A DNA stretch of 64,000 nucleotides from DATFVA01 sp963711455. Lineage in GTDB: Bacteria; Bacteroidota; Ignavibacteria; Ignavibacteriales; Ignavibacteriaceae. The position numbers and the translations under genes were made by a program. The number at the start of each line of letters is the position of its first letter. Position 1 is the first letter of the stretch. Of the stretch, positions 54,792 to 64,000 are shown one piece after another. The stretch is from contig CAVQEH010000013.1 in the NCBI GenBank assembly GCA_963711455.1, positions 1-64,000 on the forward strand, in the 5' to 3' direction. A model generated the notes under the pieces. The model worked only from the letters and a program-made list of their open reading frames with translations. It was not told the DNA's origin and did not search any database.

Positions 54792-55940
54792 ATGTTTAAA
54801 CTGTTTATGTTTAATTTTCATTTGTATTTGATGAGAAAGTTAAATAGGGATATAGTCATTCAGAATATGGACCCGGAAAATAATTCGGAATTGGTGAATA
54901 TTAACAGCTCTGTTACTGCAAAACGCATTACTGCAATTTGGGCATTAAGTGAAACTACTTTCGGCGGTCTTTTACATGCTTTGCACATTCCTCTTACAGG
55001 AATTTTTGTAGGCGGGGCTGCGGTTATTTTTATAACATTGATAGCATATTTTTCCGATCAAAAATATTCTATAATTAAAGCAACAATTATTGTATTAATT
55101 TTAAAAGGTGTTGTAAGTCCATATACTCCATTAGCCGCGTATTTTGCAGTTTTGTTACAGGGAATTTTAGGTCAGATCCTTTTCGCCAACAAAAAGCACA
55201 TTTCACTCTCAGCATTTATTTTAAGCGTTACAACTCTACTCGTCTTCGGATTTCAAAAAGTAATAATATTGACTATTGTTTTCGGGAAAACTTTCTGGCA
55301 GTCGATTGACGCCTTTACAAATTTTATAGTTGATCAATTCCATTTTAACGGACAAAACTCTCAGGCTATACATTTCAGTTTTATTCTCATTGCTGCCTAT
55401 GTTCTCCTTCATCTTTTTGCAGGAATATTTATAGGAATTCTTGCGGGCAGAATTCCAAACTGGATTACTGCTTCAATTAATAAAAATGATTATTACATAA
55501 CAGATATTAAACCTGAAAATAATTCAAATCTTTTATTTGATACGAATAAAAACAGTAAGCGGGTAAGAAAAAGGAAACGAGCGGTTATGTTTGCAGTTAT
55601 TGCTATAGCAACATTGATTTTATCGTACCTCATACCTGGTATAAAATCAAATCTCTTTACCGATGTAGCCGTTATGATTCTAAGAGCAATTATAATTACA
55701 CTTATCTGGTATTTTTATTTAGCACCTTTGCTTATCAATTATTCAAAACGTTATTTAAAAAAGCGTCAAAACAGATATACTGAAGAAGTTGAAGAAATTA
55801 TAGCGTTGTTTCCTCAATTAAAAAACATTCTTTTTCACTGCTGGAATAAATCTTCCGGGCATAAAGGATTTCAGAAGTATCGTCTCTTTCTGAGCTACTC
55901 ACTAATAACTATGCTGTTCACAAATTTTAATTTTGAATGA
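54792..55940 (+). CDS. Multi-pass membrane protein, ECF S-component-like N-terminal part
   Basis: About 382 residues with at least seven membrane helices. The first half (IWALSETTFGGLLHALHIPLTGIFVGGAAVIFITLIAYF, ...GVVSPYTPLAAYFAVLLQGILGQILF) resembles substrate-binding components of energy-coupling transporters. Later helices flank a basic cytoplasmic loop (KNSKRVRKRKRAVM). It overlaps the NTPase start by four bases (ATGA) and heads the catabolic cluster. Substrate uptake for that cluster is a plausible role. The start is uncertain; ATGs at 54831 and 54867 are possible. Confidence 0.65.
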   Translation: MFKLFMFNFHLYLMRKLNRDIVIQNMDPENNSELVNINSSVTAKRITAIWALSETTFGGLLHALHIPLTGIFVGGAAVIFITLIAYFSDQKYSIIKATIIVLILKGVVSPYTPLAAYFAVLLQGILGQILFANKKHISLSAFILSVTTLLVFGFQKVIILTIVFGKTFWQSIDAFTNFIVDQFHFNGQNSQAIHFSFILIAAYVLLHLFAGIFIGILAGRIPNWITASINKNDYYITDIKPENNSNLLFDTNKNSKRVRKRKRAVMFAVIAIATLILSYLIPGIKSNLFTDVAVMILRAIIITLIWYFYLAPLLINYSKRYLKKRQNRYTEEVEEIIALFPQLKNILFHCWNKSSGHKGFQKYRLFLSYSLITMLFTNFNFE

Positions 55941-56413
55941 GTAGAATCTTTTTAATCTCAGGCCCCATCAAATCAGGGAAGACAACTAGAATTGCTGATT
56001 GGATCGGGCATAAAAATAATGTGAATGGAATTCTACAGCCGGTAATAGATGGAAGAAGGTATCTGAGAGAAATTTCTTCCGGTGAGATCAGGCTATTGGA
56101 AATACAGCCCGGCTCAAATGAAAGGAATATAATCTCTGTCGGTAAATATAAGTTTAACAAAGATGTATTCAACTGGGCACAGGCACAATTACTTTCAGCT
56201 TTTTATAACAATCCGGAATGGTTAATCATAGATGAGTTTGGTAAACTGGAAATTGATGGCAAAGGTCTGGAACCCGCTATCAGTAAAATTATAAATGATT
56301 TAAATAAATGCCCGGATACAAAAATTGTTTTTGTAATAAGAGACTATATTGTTTCTGGTTTCTTAAATAAATATGGATTAACGATAGACGATATTAAGAA
56401 TCTTGAAATGTAA
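55937..56413 (+). CDS. THEP1/DUF2478-type P-loop NTPase
   Basis: 158 residues with Walker A SGPIKSGKTT at the N-terminus and WLIIDEFGKLEIDGKGLEPA as Walker B, the DE.GK.EL.G pattern of the THEP1 nucleoside-triphosphatase / DUF2478 family. Members are often linked to molybdenum or purine-related clusters. Its overlap with the membrane protein gene shows co-translation; an ATPase partner for the transporter-like protein is possible. Confidence 0.8.
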   Translation: MSRIFLISGPIKSGKTTRIADWIGHKNNVNGILQPVIDGRRYLREISSGEIRLLEIQPGSNERNIISVGKYKFNKDVFNWAQAQLLSAFYNNPEWLIIDEFGKLEIDGKGLEPAISKIINDLNKCPDTKIVFVIRDYIVSGFLNKYGLTIDDIKNLEM

Positions 56414-56507
56414 AATGATATTATCTCTATACAATGAATTGTATATTTGCTTTGCAGTTTACTGATTTTTACTGCTAAAACTTTAATCTAATTATTGTGG
56501 AGTAAAA

Positions 56508-57974
56508 ATGTTCGGCTGGGACTGGAAAATTGAAAACAAAAATTATCTGCAGAAAACAATCAAAAGATGCAGACAACAGAAAATAATATTACCTACCTTT
56601 AATGAATTAAAACACCCTGACAAAATTTCAAAATCCATTCAGAAGAAACTTACAGATATTGATTTGCTGGAAGTTCATCCCCTAAATTTATTCAGAATCA
56701 ACTGGCGCAATGATCCTGTAAACGGACGCATTGGCGGAATTAACTATCTTGAAATACCACGGGAGATAACCGGTGTTAAATCACGAATTATAGGGCTTGT
56801 CGGAAAGTTTTTTCCCACCGGTGCACATAAAGTCGGAGCAACTTACGGATGTTTGGCTCCCTATCTTGTAAGCGGAAAAATGGATCCGGAATATCATAAG
56901 GCTGTATGGCCTTCAACAGGAAATTATTGTCGCGGAGGTTCATTTAATTCGGCTTTGCTTTCTATACATGCGGTGGCAATCCTTCCGGAAGAAATGAGTC
57001 GTGAAAGATTTGACTGGCTGAAAGAAATAGGTGCTGAAGTTTATGCTACTCACGGATGTGAGAGTAACGTAAAAGAAATTTATGATAAGTGTCACGAACT
57101 GGAAGCGGAAAGCAATGAGTACCTTATTCTCAATCAATTTGATCAGTTTGGCAATGCAATCTGGCATTATGAAATTACAGGTTTTACAATTGAGGATTTA
57201 TTCAACCAGGTTAAAAAAGAGGATCAGAGGTTAAGTGCTTATATAAGTGCTACCGGTTCTGCAGGAACTTTAGCCGCAGGCGATTATCTCCGCGAAAAAT
57301 TTCCTTCTTTAAAAGTTCTGGCTTCGGAAGCACTGCAATGTCCCACTTTGTTAATGAATGGTTTTGGGGGACATAGGATTGAAGGGATTGGAGACAAGCA
57401 TGTTCCCTGGATTCATAATGTGAAAAATACTGATGCTGTTGCAGCAATCGATGATGAACAAACTCTGAGAATATTAAGATTGTTCAACGAGCCCGAAGGT
57501 AAAAAATGGTTAACGAAGTTAGGTGTGGAAAAAGATAAAATAAATAAATTACCTTATTTAGGTATTTCATCTGTTTGCAATTTGTTAAGCGCAATTAAAT
57601 TAGCTAAATATTTTGAGTACAATGAAGATGATATCATATTTACTGTATTCACAGACTCGGTCGATCTTTACAATTCGAGATTAAAAGAAATGAATAATAA
57701 TTGGGGAAAGTATACAGAAAGACAGGCCGAGGTAGATTGGACAAGTATTTTCAAACACCAGGCAGTAGATAATTTTAAAGAATTATCTTACACTGATAAG
57801 AAAGCCATCCACAACTTAAAATATTTTACCTGGGTAGAACAGCAGGGTAAAAGTGTGGAAGAATTGAATGCTCAGTGGTACGATGATGCTTACTGGAAAG
57901 AAAGATTTTCAGTTGTTCCGAGATGGGATAAAATGATAAAAGATTTTAACAATCAGGTTGGTTTGAAGGTTTAG
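56508..57974 (+). CDS. PLP-dependent enzyme (cysteine synthase/tryptophan synthase-beta fold)
   Basis: 488 residues. The PLP lysine is probably in GAHKVGATYG; a glycine-rich phosphate loop reads ISATGSAGTLAAGDYL and the C-terminal part contains a metal- or substrate-site NGFGGHRIEGIGDKHVPWI. The fold type II is clear but it is longer than YgeX (diaminopropionate ammonia-lyase) and not close to it. It probably performs the PLP-dependent lyase/desulfhydrase-like step of the cluster. GTGGAG precedes the start codon. Confidence 0.82.
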   Translation: MFGWDWKIENKNYLQKTIKRCRQQKIILPTFNELKHPDKISKSIQKKLTDIDLLEVHPLNLFRINWRNDPVNGRIGGINYLEIPREITGVKSRIIGLVGKFFPTGAHKVGATYGCLAPYLVSGKMDPEYHKAVWPSTGNYCRGGSFNSALLSIHAVAILPEEMSRERFDWLKEIGAEVYATHGCESNVKEIYDKCHELEAESNEYLILNQFDQFGNAIWHYEITGFTIEDLFNQVKKEDQRLSAYISATGSAGTLAAGDYLREKFPSLKVLASEALQCPTLLMNGFGGHRIEGIGDKHVPWIHNVKNTDAVAAIDDEQTLRILRLFNEPEGKKWLTKLGVEKDKINKLPYLGISSVCNLLSAIKLAKYFEYNEDDIIFTVFTDSVDLYNSRLKEMNNNWGKYTERQAEVDWTSIFKHQAVDNFKELSYTDKKAIHNLKYFTWVEQQGKSVEELNAQWYDDAYWKERFSVVPRWDKMIKDFNNQVGLKV

Positions 57975-57997
57975 AAGTTAGTAAACGTTTTTTAATT

Positions 57998-59467
57998 ATG
58001 CCAGATAGTTCAGCGAAAATTCTAAAAAATGTTTTTTTATCGACAAAAGAAAACCGGTTAAAGGTTGTTGATATTCTTTTTTCGGATAAGGTTGAAAAAA
58101 TAATTGAAAGAACTTCCCGCGAAATCAATTGGAAGGAAATCGATTCATCTGAAAAACAAAAAAGATTTATTAAACAATTAACGCCTTTTGACCATTCTTC
58201 TGCTGCGGATAAAATTTATGATGGTAAATTTCTTGTAGCTATTCCCGGGGCAATTGATTCACACGTTCATTTTGATACTCCCGGTTTTGAAGACAGGGAA
58301 GATTTTGAACATGCTTCAACTGCTGCTGCATTCGGGGGTGTAACAACAGTAATTGATATGCCCTGCACTTCACTTCCTCCTGTAACAAACAAAACTAATT
58401 TTGAAATAAAACTTGGTACACTTAAAAACCGGAGTCTTGTTGATTATTCGTTTTGGGGAGGTGTTTGTGGAAATGATTTTGATAATAATCTGAATATAAA
58501 AAAACAAATACTGGATCTCTCAGATAAAGGTGTTGCAGGATTTAAAACTTATTTAATTTCCGGGATGGAGACATTTACCGATCTTAATGATAAAAGAATT
58601 CTGCAGACCGCTAAGTGGATTAGGAAAACAAATAAGCCAATGGCAGTACACGCTGAAGATAAAAAAATGATTGTTGAAAGAAGAGCTGATGCTAAAAGTA
58701 AGGGCCAAAACAATTGGCAGGCATACTGTTCGGCAAGAGATGATCAGGCTGAAGCAAAAGCAGTTAAGCTTCTTATTAATATTGCTGAAAAAACAGAATG
58801 CCGGGTTCATATTGTACACTTAAGTTCGGCGTTAGGACTGAATTTAATCAGGGAGGCTCAAAGTAAAGGAGTAAATATTTCTTCTGAGACTTGTCCCCAA
58901 TATTTATTTTTTACACAAATGGATTTTAATAATTTCCAAATATCTGCTTATCTGAAAACTGCCCCGCCGGTTAAAGATGAAAGTGATCGCGAAGCTTTGT
59001 GGGAGGGATTGAAAGATGGGACCTTGTCATTTGTTGTAACAGATCATGCCGGGTGTGATCCCGAAAAAGAAAAATCTTCTGAAAACTTCTGGGAGGTTTA
59101 TGGCGGCATCCCGGGAGTGGAACATCGTGTTCCTTTTTTGTTTAGCGAAGGATTTCTAAAAGATAAACTAACGTTGTCTAATACGATAAAATTATTGTCA
59201 TCAAATGTTGCTGATTATTTTAATCTTAAAAATAAAGGTTATCTTAAAGAAGGACATGATGCTGACTTTTCATTAATAGATCTCTGGGATAACCAGGTAA
59301 TTAATTCCGGGGGAATGCACAGCAAGGGCAGGTATACTCCATTTGAAGGAATTACTTTTAATTCGGTGGTCGAAAAAACTTTTTTGCGTGGTGAAATAAT
59401 CATGAACCATTCAGGAGAGGCTGAGAGAATGGTTGGCTACGGTCAATTTATTAAAGCCGGTACTTAG
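57998..59467 (+). CDS. Cyclic amidohydrolase (hydantoinase/allantoinase, HyuA-like)
   Basis: 489 residues of the dihydropyrimidinase family. The metal centre residues are DSHVHFDTPGF (HxH), the carboxylated lysine in GVAGFKTYLISGM, MAVHAEDK, VHIVHLSS, and the aspartate in VVTDHAGCDP. It opens cyclic ureides such as allantoin, hydantoin or a dihydropyrimidine ring. It lies in the cluster between the PLP enzyme (23 bp before) and the SsnA-like gene (21 bp after). Confidence 0.9.
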   Translation: MPDSSAKILKNVFLSTKENRLKVVDILFSDKVEKIIERTSREINWKEIDSSEKQKRFIKQLTPFDHSSAADKIYDGKFLVAIPGAIDSHVHFDTPGFEDREDFEHASTAAAFGGVTTVIDMPCTSLPPVTNKTNFEIKLGTLKNRSLVDYSFWGGVCGNDFDNNLNIKKQILDLSDKGVAGFKTYLISGMETFTDLNDKRILQTAKWIRKTNKPMAVHAEDKKMIVERRADAKSKGQNNWQAYCSARDDQAEAKAVKLLINIAEKTECRVHIVHLSSALGLNLIREAQSKGVNISSETCPQYLFFTQMDFNNFQISAYLKTAPPVKDESDREALWEGLKDGTLSFVVTDHAGCDPEKEKSSENFWEVYGGIPGVEHRVPFLFSEGFLKDKLTLSNTIKLLSSNVADYFNLKNKGYLKEGHDADFSLIDLWDNQVINSGGMHSKGRYTPFEGITFNSVVEKTFLRGEIIMNHSGEAERMVGYGQFIKAGT

Positions 59468-59488
59468 CAAACAGTACTAAAGATATTT

Positions 59489-60838
59489 ATGACAGCAAAT
59501 AAGAATTTTAAAATAACAAATGCGTGGATATGTCAGATATCTGGACAAAGAATTGTTCCAGTATTTGGGGATATATTAATTTCTGAAGGACAAATCTCTG
59601 ATATTAGAATAAAAGATTTCACTGAATTTATTTTCCGGCCGCAACAGAAATCTGATGAAGATTTAGATGCCGGCGGCAGAATTGTCACTGTTCCGTTGAT
59701 TAATTTTCACGATCACTTTTATTCACGTTTAGCCAAGGGTCTTCCGTTAAATGGTTCAATGAAAAATTTCAAAGAGATCCTTCAGAATCTTTGGTGGAAA
59801 TTGGATGTTGTACTTGATCCCGAAATGGTTCGTGCATCTGCTCAAATAGCTGCTCTTGAATCGATAAGGAGTGGTACCACTTATATTTTTGATCATCATT
59901 CATCACCAAATTCTGCAGATGGAAGTTTGAAAATAATATCAGAAGTGCTTCGTGAATCCGGACTTCGCGGAGCTCTTTGCTTCGAAACAACTGACAGAAA
60001 CGGAAAATCTCTTTCTGAAAAAGGAATTGCGGAAAACATAAATTTCTTTAAAAACTCGACTGGTAATAATATAAAAGCTTTACTTGGTCTTCATGCGTCT
60101 TTTACTTTAGATGATGATAGTCTGAGAAAAGCTTCCGAATTTGTGAACGAATTCGGAGTCGGTATACATATTCATTTATGCGAAGGCAAAGCGGACCTGG
60201 ATGACAGTTTGACAAATTACAAAGCTCTTCCAGTTGACAGACTATTAAAATTTAAATTACTCAATCATAAAAGTATTTTAGCACATGGGATTCATTTAAC
60301 CGATGAAGACTACATTTCAATAGCGAAAAGTGGAAGTGCTATTGTCTATAATCTGGATTCTAATTTGAATAATGCTGTCGGGTTGCCTGAATTTTCACGT
60401 GTACCGGTTAATATTCCCATTCTAACAGGTACAGACGGAATGAACTCAAATCCTGCTAGAACTATGAAGCAGTTATTTTTTCTATCGCGACACCAGGGAA
60501 TGACATTTGAAGAATCATTTGTTTTTATCACTAAAGTATATTTTGATCAGATTAATTTCGTAAAAAAATATTTTCCTGATTTCCCTTCACTTAATATTAA
60601 AGACAGGGCTGATTTTATTATTTGGGACTACATTCCTCCAACCCCCTTTACTGAAGAAAATTTCTGGGGACATTTTATTTATGGAATTCTTGATCGTCCC
60701 ATTCACAGTGTCATTCAGAATGGGAAAATATTAATGAAAGATTTTAGGGTTTCGTTCGATGACGCTGAATATCAAAAAAATATTGTCATTCAGGGAAACC
60801 GGCTCTATAAAAAAATTTCTGAAATAAGTTCGGACTAA
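59489..60838 (+). CDS. ssnA: SsnA-like amidohydrolase (guanine-deaminase-type aminohydrolase)
   Basis: 449 residues, with metal-binding NFHDHFYSRLAKG (HxH, in VPLINFHDH), IHIHLCEGKADLD, ILAHGIHLTDED and GTDGMNSNP. This motif set is that of the aminohydrolase family containing SsnA and chlorohydrolases/deaminases. In anaerobic purine clusters SsnA is a standard member and probably removes an amino group from a ring intermediate. The next gene starts two bases after its stop. Confidence 0.86.
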   Translation: MTANKNFKITNAWICQISGQRIVPVFGDILISEGQISDIRIKDFTEFIFRPQQKSDEDLDAGGRIVTVPLINFHDHFYSRLAKGLPLNGSMKNFKEILQNLWWKLDVVLDPEMVRASAQIAALESIRSGTTYIFDHHSSPNSADGSLKIISEVLRESGLRGALCFETTDRNGKSLSEKGIAENINFFKNSTGNNIKALLGLHASFTLDDDSLRKASEFVNEFGVGIHIHLCEGKADLDDSLTNYKALPVDRLLKFKLLNHKSILAHGIHLTDEDYISIAKSGSAIVYNLDSNLNNAVGLPEFSRVPVNIPILTGTDGMNSNPARTMKQLFFLSRHQGMTFEESFVFITKVYFDQINFVKKYFPDFPSLNIKDRADFIIWDYIPPTPFTEENFWGHFIYGILDRPIHSVIQNGKILMKDFRVSFDDAEYQKNIVIQGNRLYKKISEISSD

Positions 60839-60840
60839 TA

Positions 60841-62037
60841 ATGAATAAGGAAACTGATCTTTCCCGGATCATATTAAAAAAGGCTGAAGAATACAGCGAA
60901 TATACAGCAAATAATCTTTCAAGACTTATAAGGATCAAATCATTAAGCGGCGATGAGGAAGGCGTTGCTAAAGCGCTTAAACAAATGATGGAAGAAGCTG
61001 GTTTTGATGAGGCAGGAATTGATGGACTTGGAAATGTTATCGGCAGAATCGGAAATGGGAAAAAAATAATTGCTATCGATGGTCATATAGATACCGTTGA
61101 TTTGGGTAATACGGAAGACTGGAATTTTCCCCCATTAAGCGGAGAGATAAAAGATGGTTATGTTCTGGGGAGAGGATCTGTTGATCAGACAGGAGGGCCT
61201 GCCTCTTTCATTACGGCAGGAAGGATCTTAAAAGAAATCGGGTTGCCTGATGATGTATCGATCTATTTCACCGGAACAGTTATGGAAGAAGACTGCGACG
61301 GTCTTTGCTGGAATTATATAATCGAAGAAGACAAGATAAAACCCGATTGTGTAATTGTAACAGAACCTACAAATTTAAATATCTATCGTGGACATCGCGG
61401 AAGAATGGAAATTGAAGTTTCTTTTTACGGCTTATCTTCGCATGGCTCAGCACCAGAAAGAGGAAAGAATGCAATCTATATGGCATCACGTGCAGCTCTT
61501 GAAATAGAAAAGTTGAATGAAAGTTTGGCGAACGATTCTTTTCTTGGGAAAGGAAGTGTTACAATTTCTGAGTTTGTGTCTTCAAGTCCTTCGCTGTGTG
61601 CTGTTTCTGATTTTGCCAAAATTCATCTCGACAGAAGATTAACCTGGAGCGAAGATAAAGAGCTCGCTCTCAACCAGGTAAAAGAAATTGTAAAAGGAAT
61701 GAATGCAAAAGTAGAACTCTTGAATTATGAGAAGACTTCGTATACAGGATTGATATATGGTATGGAAAAATATTATCCTACATGGAAAATTGAAGAAGAT
61801 CATCCCGTAATTAAAAAAGGAGTAAAAACTTTTTCAGATCTTTTTAATAAAAAACCAAAAGTGGATAAGTGGACATTTTCAACTAATGGTGTAACAATTA
61901 ATGGAATTCATAAAATTCCCGTTATAGGATTCGGACCGGGGAATGAGGAATTGGCTCACGCACCAAATGAAAAAGTTCCGGTTGATCATTTAGTAAAAGC
62001 ATCTGCATTTTATGCATTATTCTGTCACAACTTCTAA
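60841..62037 (+). CDS. ygeY: YgeY-like M20-family hydrolase
   Basis: 398 residues with the M20 peptidase/deacetylase metal sites: IAIDGHIDTVDLG, GRGSVDQTGGPASF, TVMEEDCDG (Glu pair), VIVTEPTNL and, near the end, GPGNEELAHAPNEKVPV. The dimerisation domain is inserted between. It likely cleaves an amide bond of an intermediate such as a carbamoylated amino acid. The family name in databases is YgeY, seen with SsnA, HyuA and YgeW. Confidence 0.88.
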   Translation: MNKETDLSRIILKKAEEYSEYTANNLSRLIRIKSLSGDEEGVAKALKQMMEEAGFDEAGIDGLGNVIGRIGNGKKIIAIDGHIDTVDLGNTEDWNFPPLSGEIKDGYVLGRGSVDQTGGPASFITAGRILKEIGLPDDVSIYFTGTVMEEDCDGLCWNYIIEEDKIKPDCVIVTEPTNLNIYRGHRGRMEIEVSFYGLSSHGSAPERGKNAIYMASRAALEIEKLNESLANDSFLGKGSVTISEFVSSSPSLCAVSDFAKIHLDRRLTWSEDKELALNQVKEIVKGMNAKVELLNYEKTSYTGLIYGMEKYYPTWKIEEDHPVIKKGVKTFSDLFNKKPKVDKWTFSTNGVTINGIHKIPVIGFGPGNEELAHAPNEKVPVDHLVKASAFYALFCHNF

Positions 62038-62064
62038 TAACAAACATTATATTAATTTTTTGAA

Positions 62065-63084
62065 ATGTCTAATATGAAATCAAAATTTAATGGTAAACAT
62101 TTTTTAACCTGCGAAGACTGGACAAAGGAAGAGCTTGATTCAGTTTTCGATACTTCATTTGAATTGAAGAGACAATTTCTAAATGAAGAACCACATTTGC
62201 ATTTACTTCATAAAACTTTATTTATGATATTCTTTGAGCAATCAACACGCACAAGAAATTCAATGGAAGCAGGAATGACCCAGCTTGGCGGTCACGCACA
62301 CGATTTAACTGCTGACAAAATGCAGCTTTCACACGGAGAATCTGCAAAAGATACCGCCATTATTTTATCCCGAATGGGACACGGAATTGCTTCGAGAAAT
62401 TGTTTTTACGGAATTGGAAATGATTACCTTAAAGAGATGGCAAAATATTCTAAGAGACCTGTTATGTCTTTGCAGGATGATATCTATCATCCTTTTCAGG
62501 GTCTTGCTGATTTGATGACAATCTTTGAACACTTTGATAAAAATCCCAAAGCATTAAAAGTAACAATTTCTTGGGCTTATGCCGACACCCATTCAAAGCC
62601 GTTATCTGTTCCACAAACGCAAATACTGCTTTTCCCTCGTTACGGAATTGATGTTACAGTTGCTCATCCTAAAGAATTTCCGTTAAGCAAAAATATAGTT
62701 GATAAAGCAAAACAGAATGCATCTGCAGGCGGAGGAAGTATAAAATTCACAAACAATATGGATGAAGCCTTCGAAGGTGCGCAGGTTGTAATTCCTAAAA
62801 ACTGGGGCGGGTTTGGTGCTTACGCTGTTTCCGATTATCTGAATAATGAAACAGAATGTAAAAAAGAAATAAAATCAAATTTGGAAAAATATAAATCGTG
62901 GATTTGCAACGAACACAAAATAAAACTTGCAGGTAAAAACGTAAAGCTGATGCATGCTTTACCTGCAGACAGAGGGCACGAAGTAACCGATGAGATACTG
63001 GATAATGAAAATATTTCTGTTGTTTATGACGAAGCAGAAAACAGGCTGCATACTGCAAAAGCAATAATGGCATTAACAATGTGA
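62065..63084 (+). CDS. ygeW: YgeW-like carbamoyltransferase
   Basis: 339 residues of the aspartate/ornithine carbamoyltransferase family. The carbamoyl-phosphate loop reads FEQSTRTRNSMEAGM, and the second domain has HPFQGLADLMTI and MHALPADRGHEVTDEI. The YgeW branch (knotted carbamoyltransferase) has the strongest resemblance by the HAHDLTADKMQLSHGESAKDTA stretch. In the reverse direction it would produce carbamoyl phosphate for ATP synthesis. It starts 27 bp after the YgeY-like gene. Confidence 0.92.
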   Translation: MSNMKSKFNGKHFLTCEDWTKEELDSVFDTSFELKRQFLNEEPHLHLLHKTLFMIFFEQSTRTRNSMEAGMTQLGGHAHDLTADKMQLSHGESAKDTAIILSRMGHGIASRNCFYGIGNDYLKEMAKYSKRPVMSLQDDIYHPFQGLADLMTIFEHFDKNPKALKVTISWAYADTHSKPLSVPQTQILLFPRYGIDVTVAHPKEFPLSKNIVDKAKQNASAGGGSIKFTNNMDEAFEGAQVVIPKNWGGFGAYAVSDYLNNETECKKEIKSNLEKYKSWICNEHKIKLAGKNVKLMHALPADRGHEVTDEILDNENISVVYDEAENRLHTAKAIMALTM

Positions 63085-63153
63085 GATAGTATTGAGATTA
63101 ATCAGTGAAAATCCGCTCAATCAGTGTGATCAGTGTTCTATTAGAACAAGACT

Positions 63154-64000
63154 ATGAAATATTTATACAAATGCTTTAGCTGCAACTCGGAATTTTCTTC
63201 CGAAGTAATCGAAAATGAATTTCGATACCTGTGCCCAAATTGTGGAAAAGCGGAAAGGAACCGCCCGCTTAAAGGTGTTCTTGAAATCATTTATGATTAT
63301 GAAGGTCTAAAAAAGAAATTAATCCGAAAGGATTTTCTTCAACTGCCTCCCGGAAAAATCTGGTTATATCCCGATTTATGGCCAATAAATTTTCTACAAT
63401 TCACAGATGAGCAATTAACCAGGCTTGCCCTTCCTTCTGATCAGCTTTTAAAATATTTTCTTGATGGGCGAGATCTATGGTTGCTAGATGACACACGTAA
63501 TCCGACTCTATCTTATAAAGACAGAGCTTCTTCATTAGTTGCGCTTAAGGCAATGCAGCTTGGAATAAAAGAAATAGCTGCTGCATCGACGGGTAATGCG
63601 GGTTCATCGCTGGCAGGTATTTGTGCAAGACTTGGGCTCAAAGCAATAATTTATGTTCCTAAAAACATTCCCGATGCAAAAAGAATTCAGATACAAGCAT
63701 ACGGGGCAAGGCTTGTTATTGTCGAAGGTGATTATGACAATGTCTTTGATGCCTGTCTTGAGGATTCAAAAAATAATAAGTGGTATAACCGGAATACAGC
63801 TTACAACCCGTTAACCATTGAAGGAAAAAAATCTGCCGCGTATGATATATTTATTTCATCCGGAGGAAAAATTCCTGATGTAATTTTTATTCCGGTTGGA
63901 GACGGAGTTATCATATCTGGTGTTTACAAGGGCTTTAAAGAATTACATTTTTTAGGATGGATAGATAAAATCCCAAAATTAATAGCCGTTCAATCAACAG
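63154..64000 (+). CDS. Threonine-synthase-like PLP enzyme, cut by window end
   Basis: Starts at ATG 63154 and is open to the edge (282 codons seen). The N-terminus has a zinc-ribbon (CFSCNSEF ... YLCPNCGKAERN) as in a group of threonine synthase-like enzymes. PLP lysine is in NPTLSYKDRASSLVA and the phosphate region AASTGNAGSSLAG follows, then ...VIFIPVGDGVIISGVYKGFK. It is the second fold type II PLP enzyme in this cluster and a candidate for the diaminopropionate-lyase-like step. The 3' part lies outside. Confidence 0.88.
   Translation, partial: MKYLYKCFSCNSEFSSEVIENEFRYLCPNCGKAERNRPLKGVLEIIYDYEGLKKKLIRKDFLQLPPGKIWLYPDLWPINFLQFTDEQLTRLALPSDQLLKYFLDGRDLWLLDDTRNPTLSYKDRASSLVALKAMQLGIKEIAAASTGNAGSSLAGICARLGLKAIIYVPKNIPDAKRIQIQAYGARLVIVEGDYDNVFDACLEDSKNNKWYNRNTAYNPLTIEGKKSAAYDIFISSGGKIPDVIFIPVGDGVIISGVYKGFKELHFLGWIDKIPKLIAVQST

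Noticed and set aside
1..64000. CRISPR arrays, rRNA genes, transposases or integrases
   Set aside because: None was seen; repeats present are not regularly spaced short direct repeats and no recombinase motif was found.

Overview
The window is a stretch of chromosome, around 37% GC by eye, from a Gram-negative bacterium of the Bacteroidota/Chlorobiota side of the tree, most likely Ignavibacteria or a close relative (Kryptonia- or Calditrichota-like lineages cannot be excluded). The main reason is that six secreted proteins end in the type IX secretion sorting module with the phrase QNYPNPFNPTT..., which is characteristic of those groups. A TSP3-OmpA protein, a membrane pyrophosphatase, multiheme cytochromes and cytochrome bd with NfnAB fit a facultative or anaerobic respirer.

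Layout. 1-4.1 kb: OmpA-like protein and a five-heme secreted cytochrome (minus strand). 4.4-7.8 kb: two-gene unit of an unknown protein and a SNF2-type ATPase with a degenerate Mrr-like tail. 8.3-16.8 kb: electron-transfer regulation block with a sigma-54 response regulator, a histidine kinase carrying a periplasmic CXXCH haem motif, a pseudo-receiver protein, and two nine-heme paralogous cytochromes, the second broken by a one-base frameshift. 17.5-22.1 kb: TetR-regulated EmrA/EmrB/TolC-type efflux operon. 22.4-28.6 kb: HAD phosphatase and an unknown protein, then cydAB and nfnAB. 28.8-39.6 kb: ordinary genes (NUDIX, inositol-phosphatase family, H+-PPase, isochorismatase-like, VOC protein, T9SS cargo) with small dispersed repeats.

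39.6-54.6 kb is an accessory island. It holds a heavily frameshifted class-2 OLD nuclease / UvrD helicase pair (Gabija-like) followed by a broken NYN-domain fragment. Next is an exact 2,368-bp tandem duplication of an esterase / small holin-like membrane protein / contractile-injection-type AAA+ ATPase unit. It is followed by a region almost without cytosine on the + strand (no C at all for 430 nt), then an M28 peptidase. Last comes an AbiEi/AbiEii-like toxin-antitoxin pair lying between ~180-bp direct repeats that contain 3' ends of the adjacent tRNA-Ser(UGA).

54.8-64 kb: a co-directional catabolic cluster: membrane protein, THEP1-type NTPase, PLP enzyme, hydantoinase/allantoinase, SsnA-like amidohydrolase, YgeY-like peptidase, YgeW-like carbamoyltransferase, and a PLP enzyme cut by the window edge. 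It resembles the yge/ssnA/hyuA purine (uric acid/xanthine) degradation islands of anaerobes. In such a pathway ring opening, deamination, amide hydrolysis, carbamoyl transfer and PLP-dependent cleavage would cooperate, with ATP recovered via carbamoyl phosphate.
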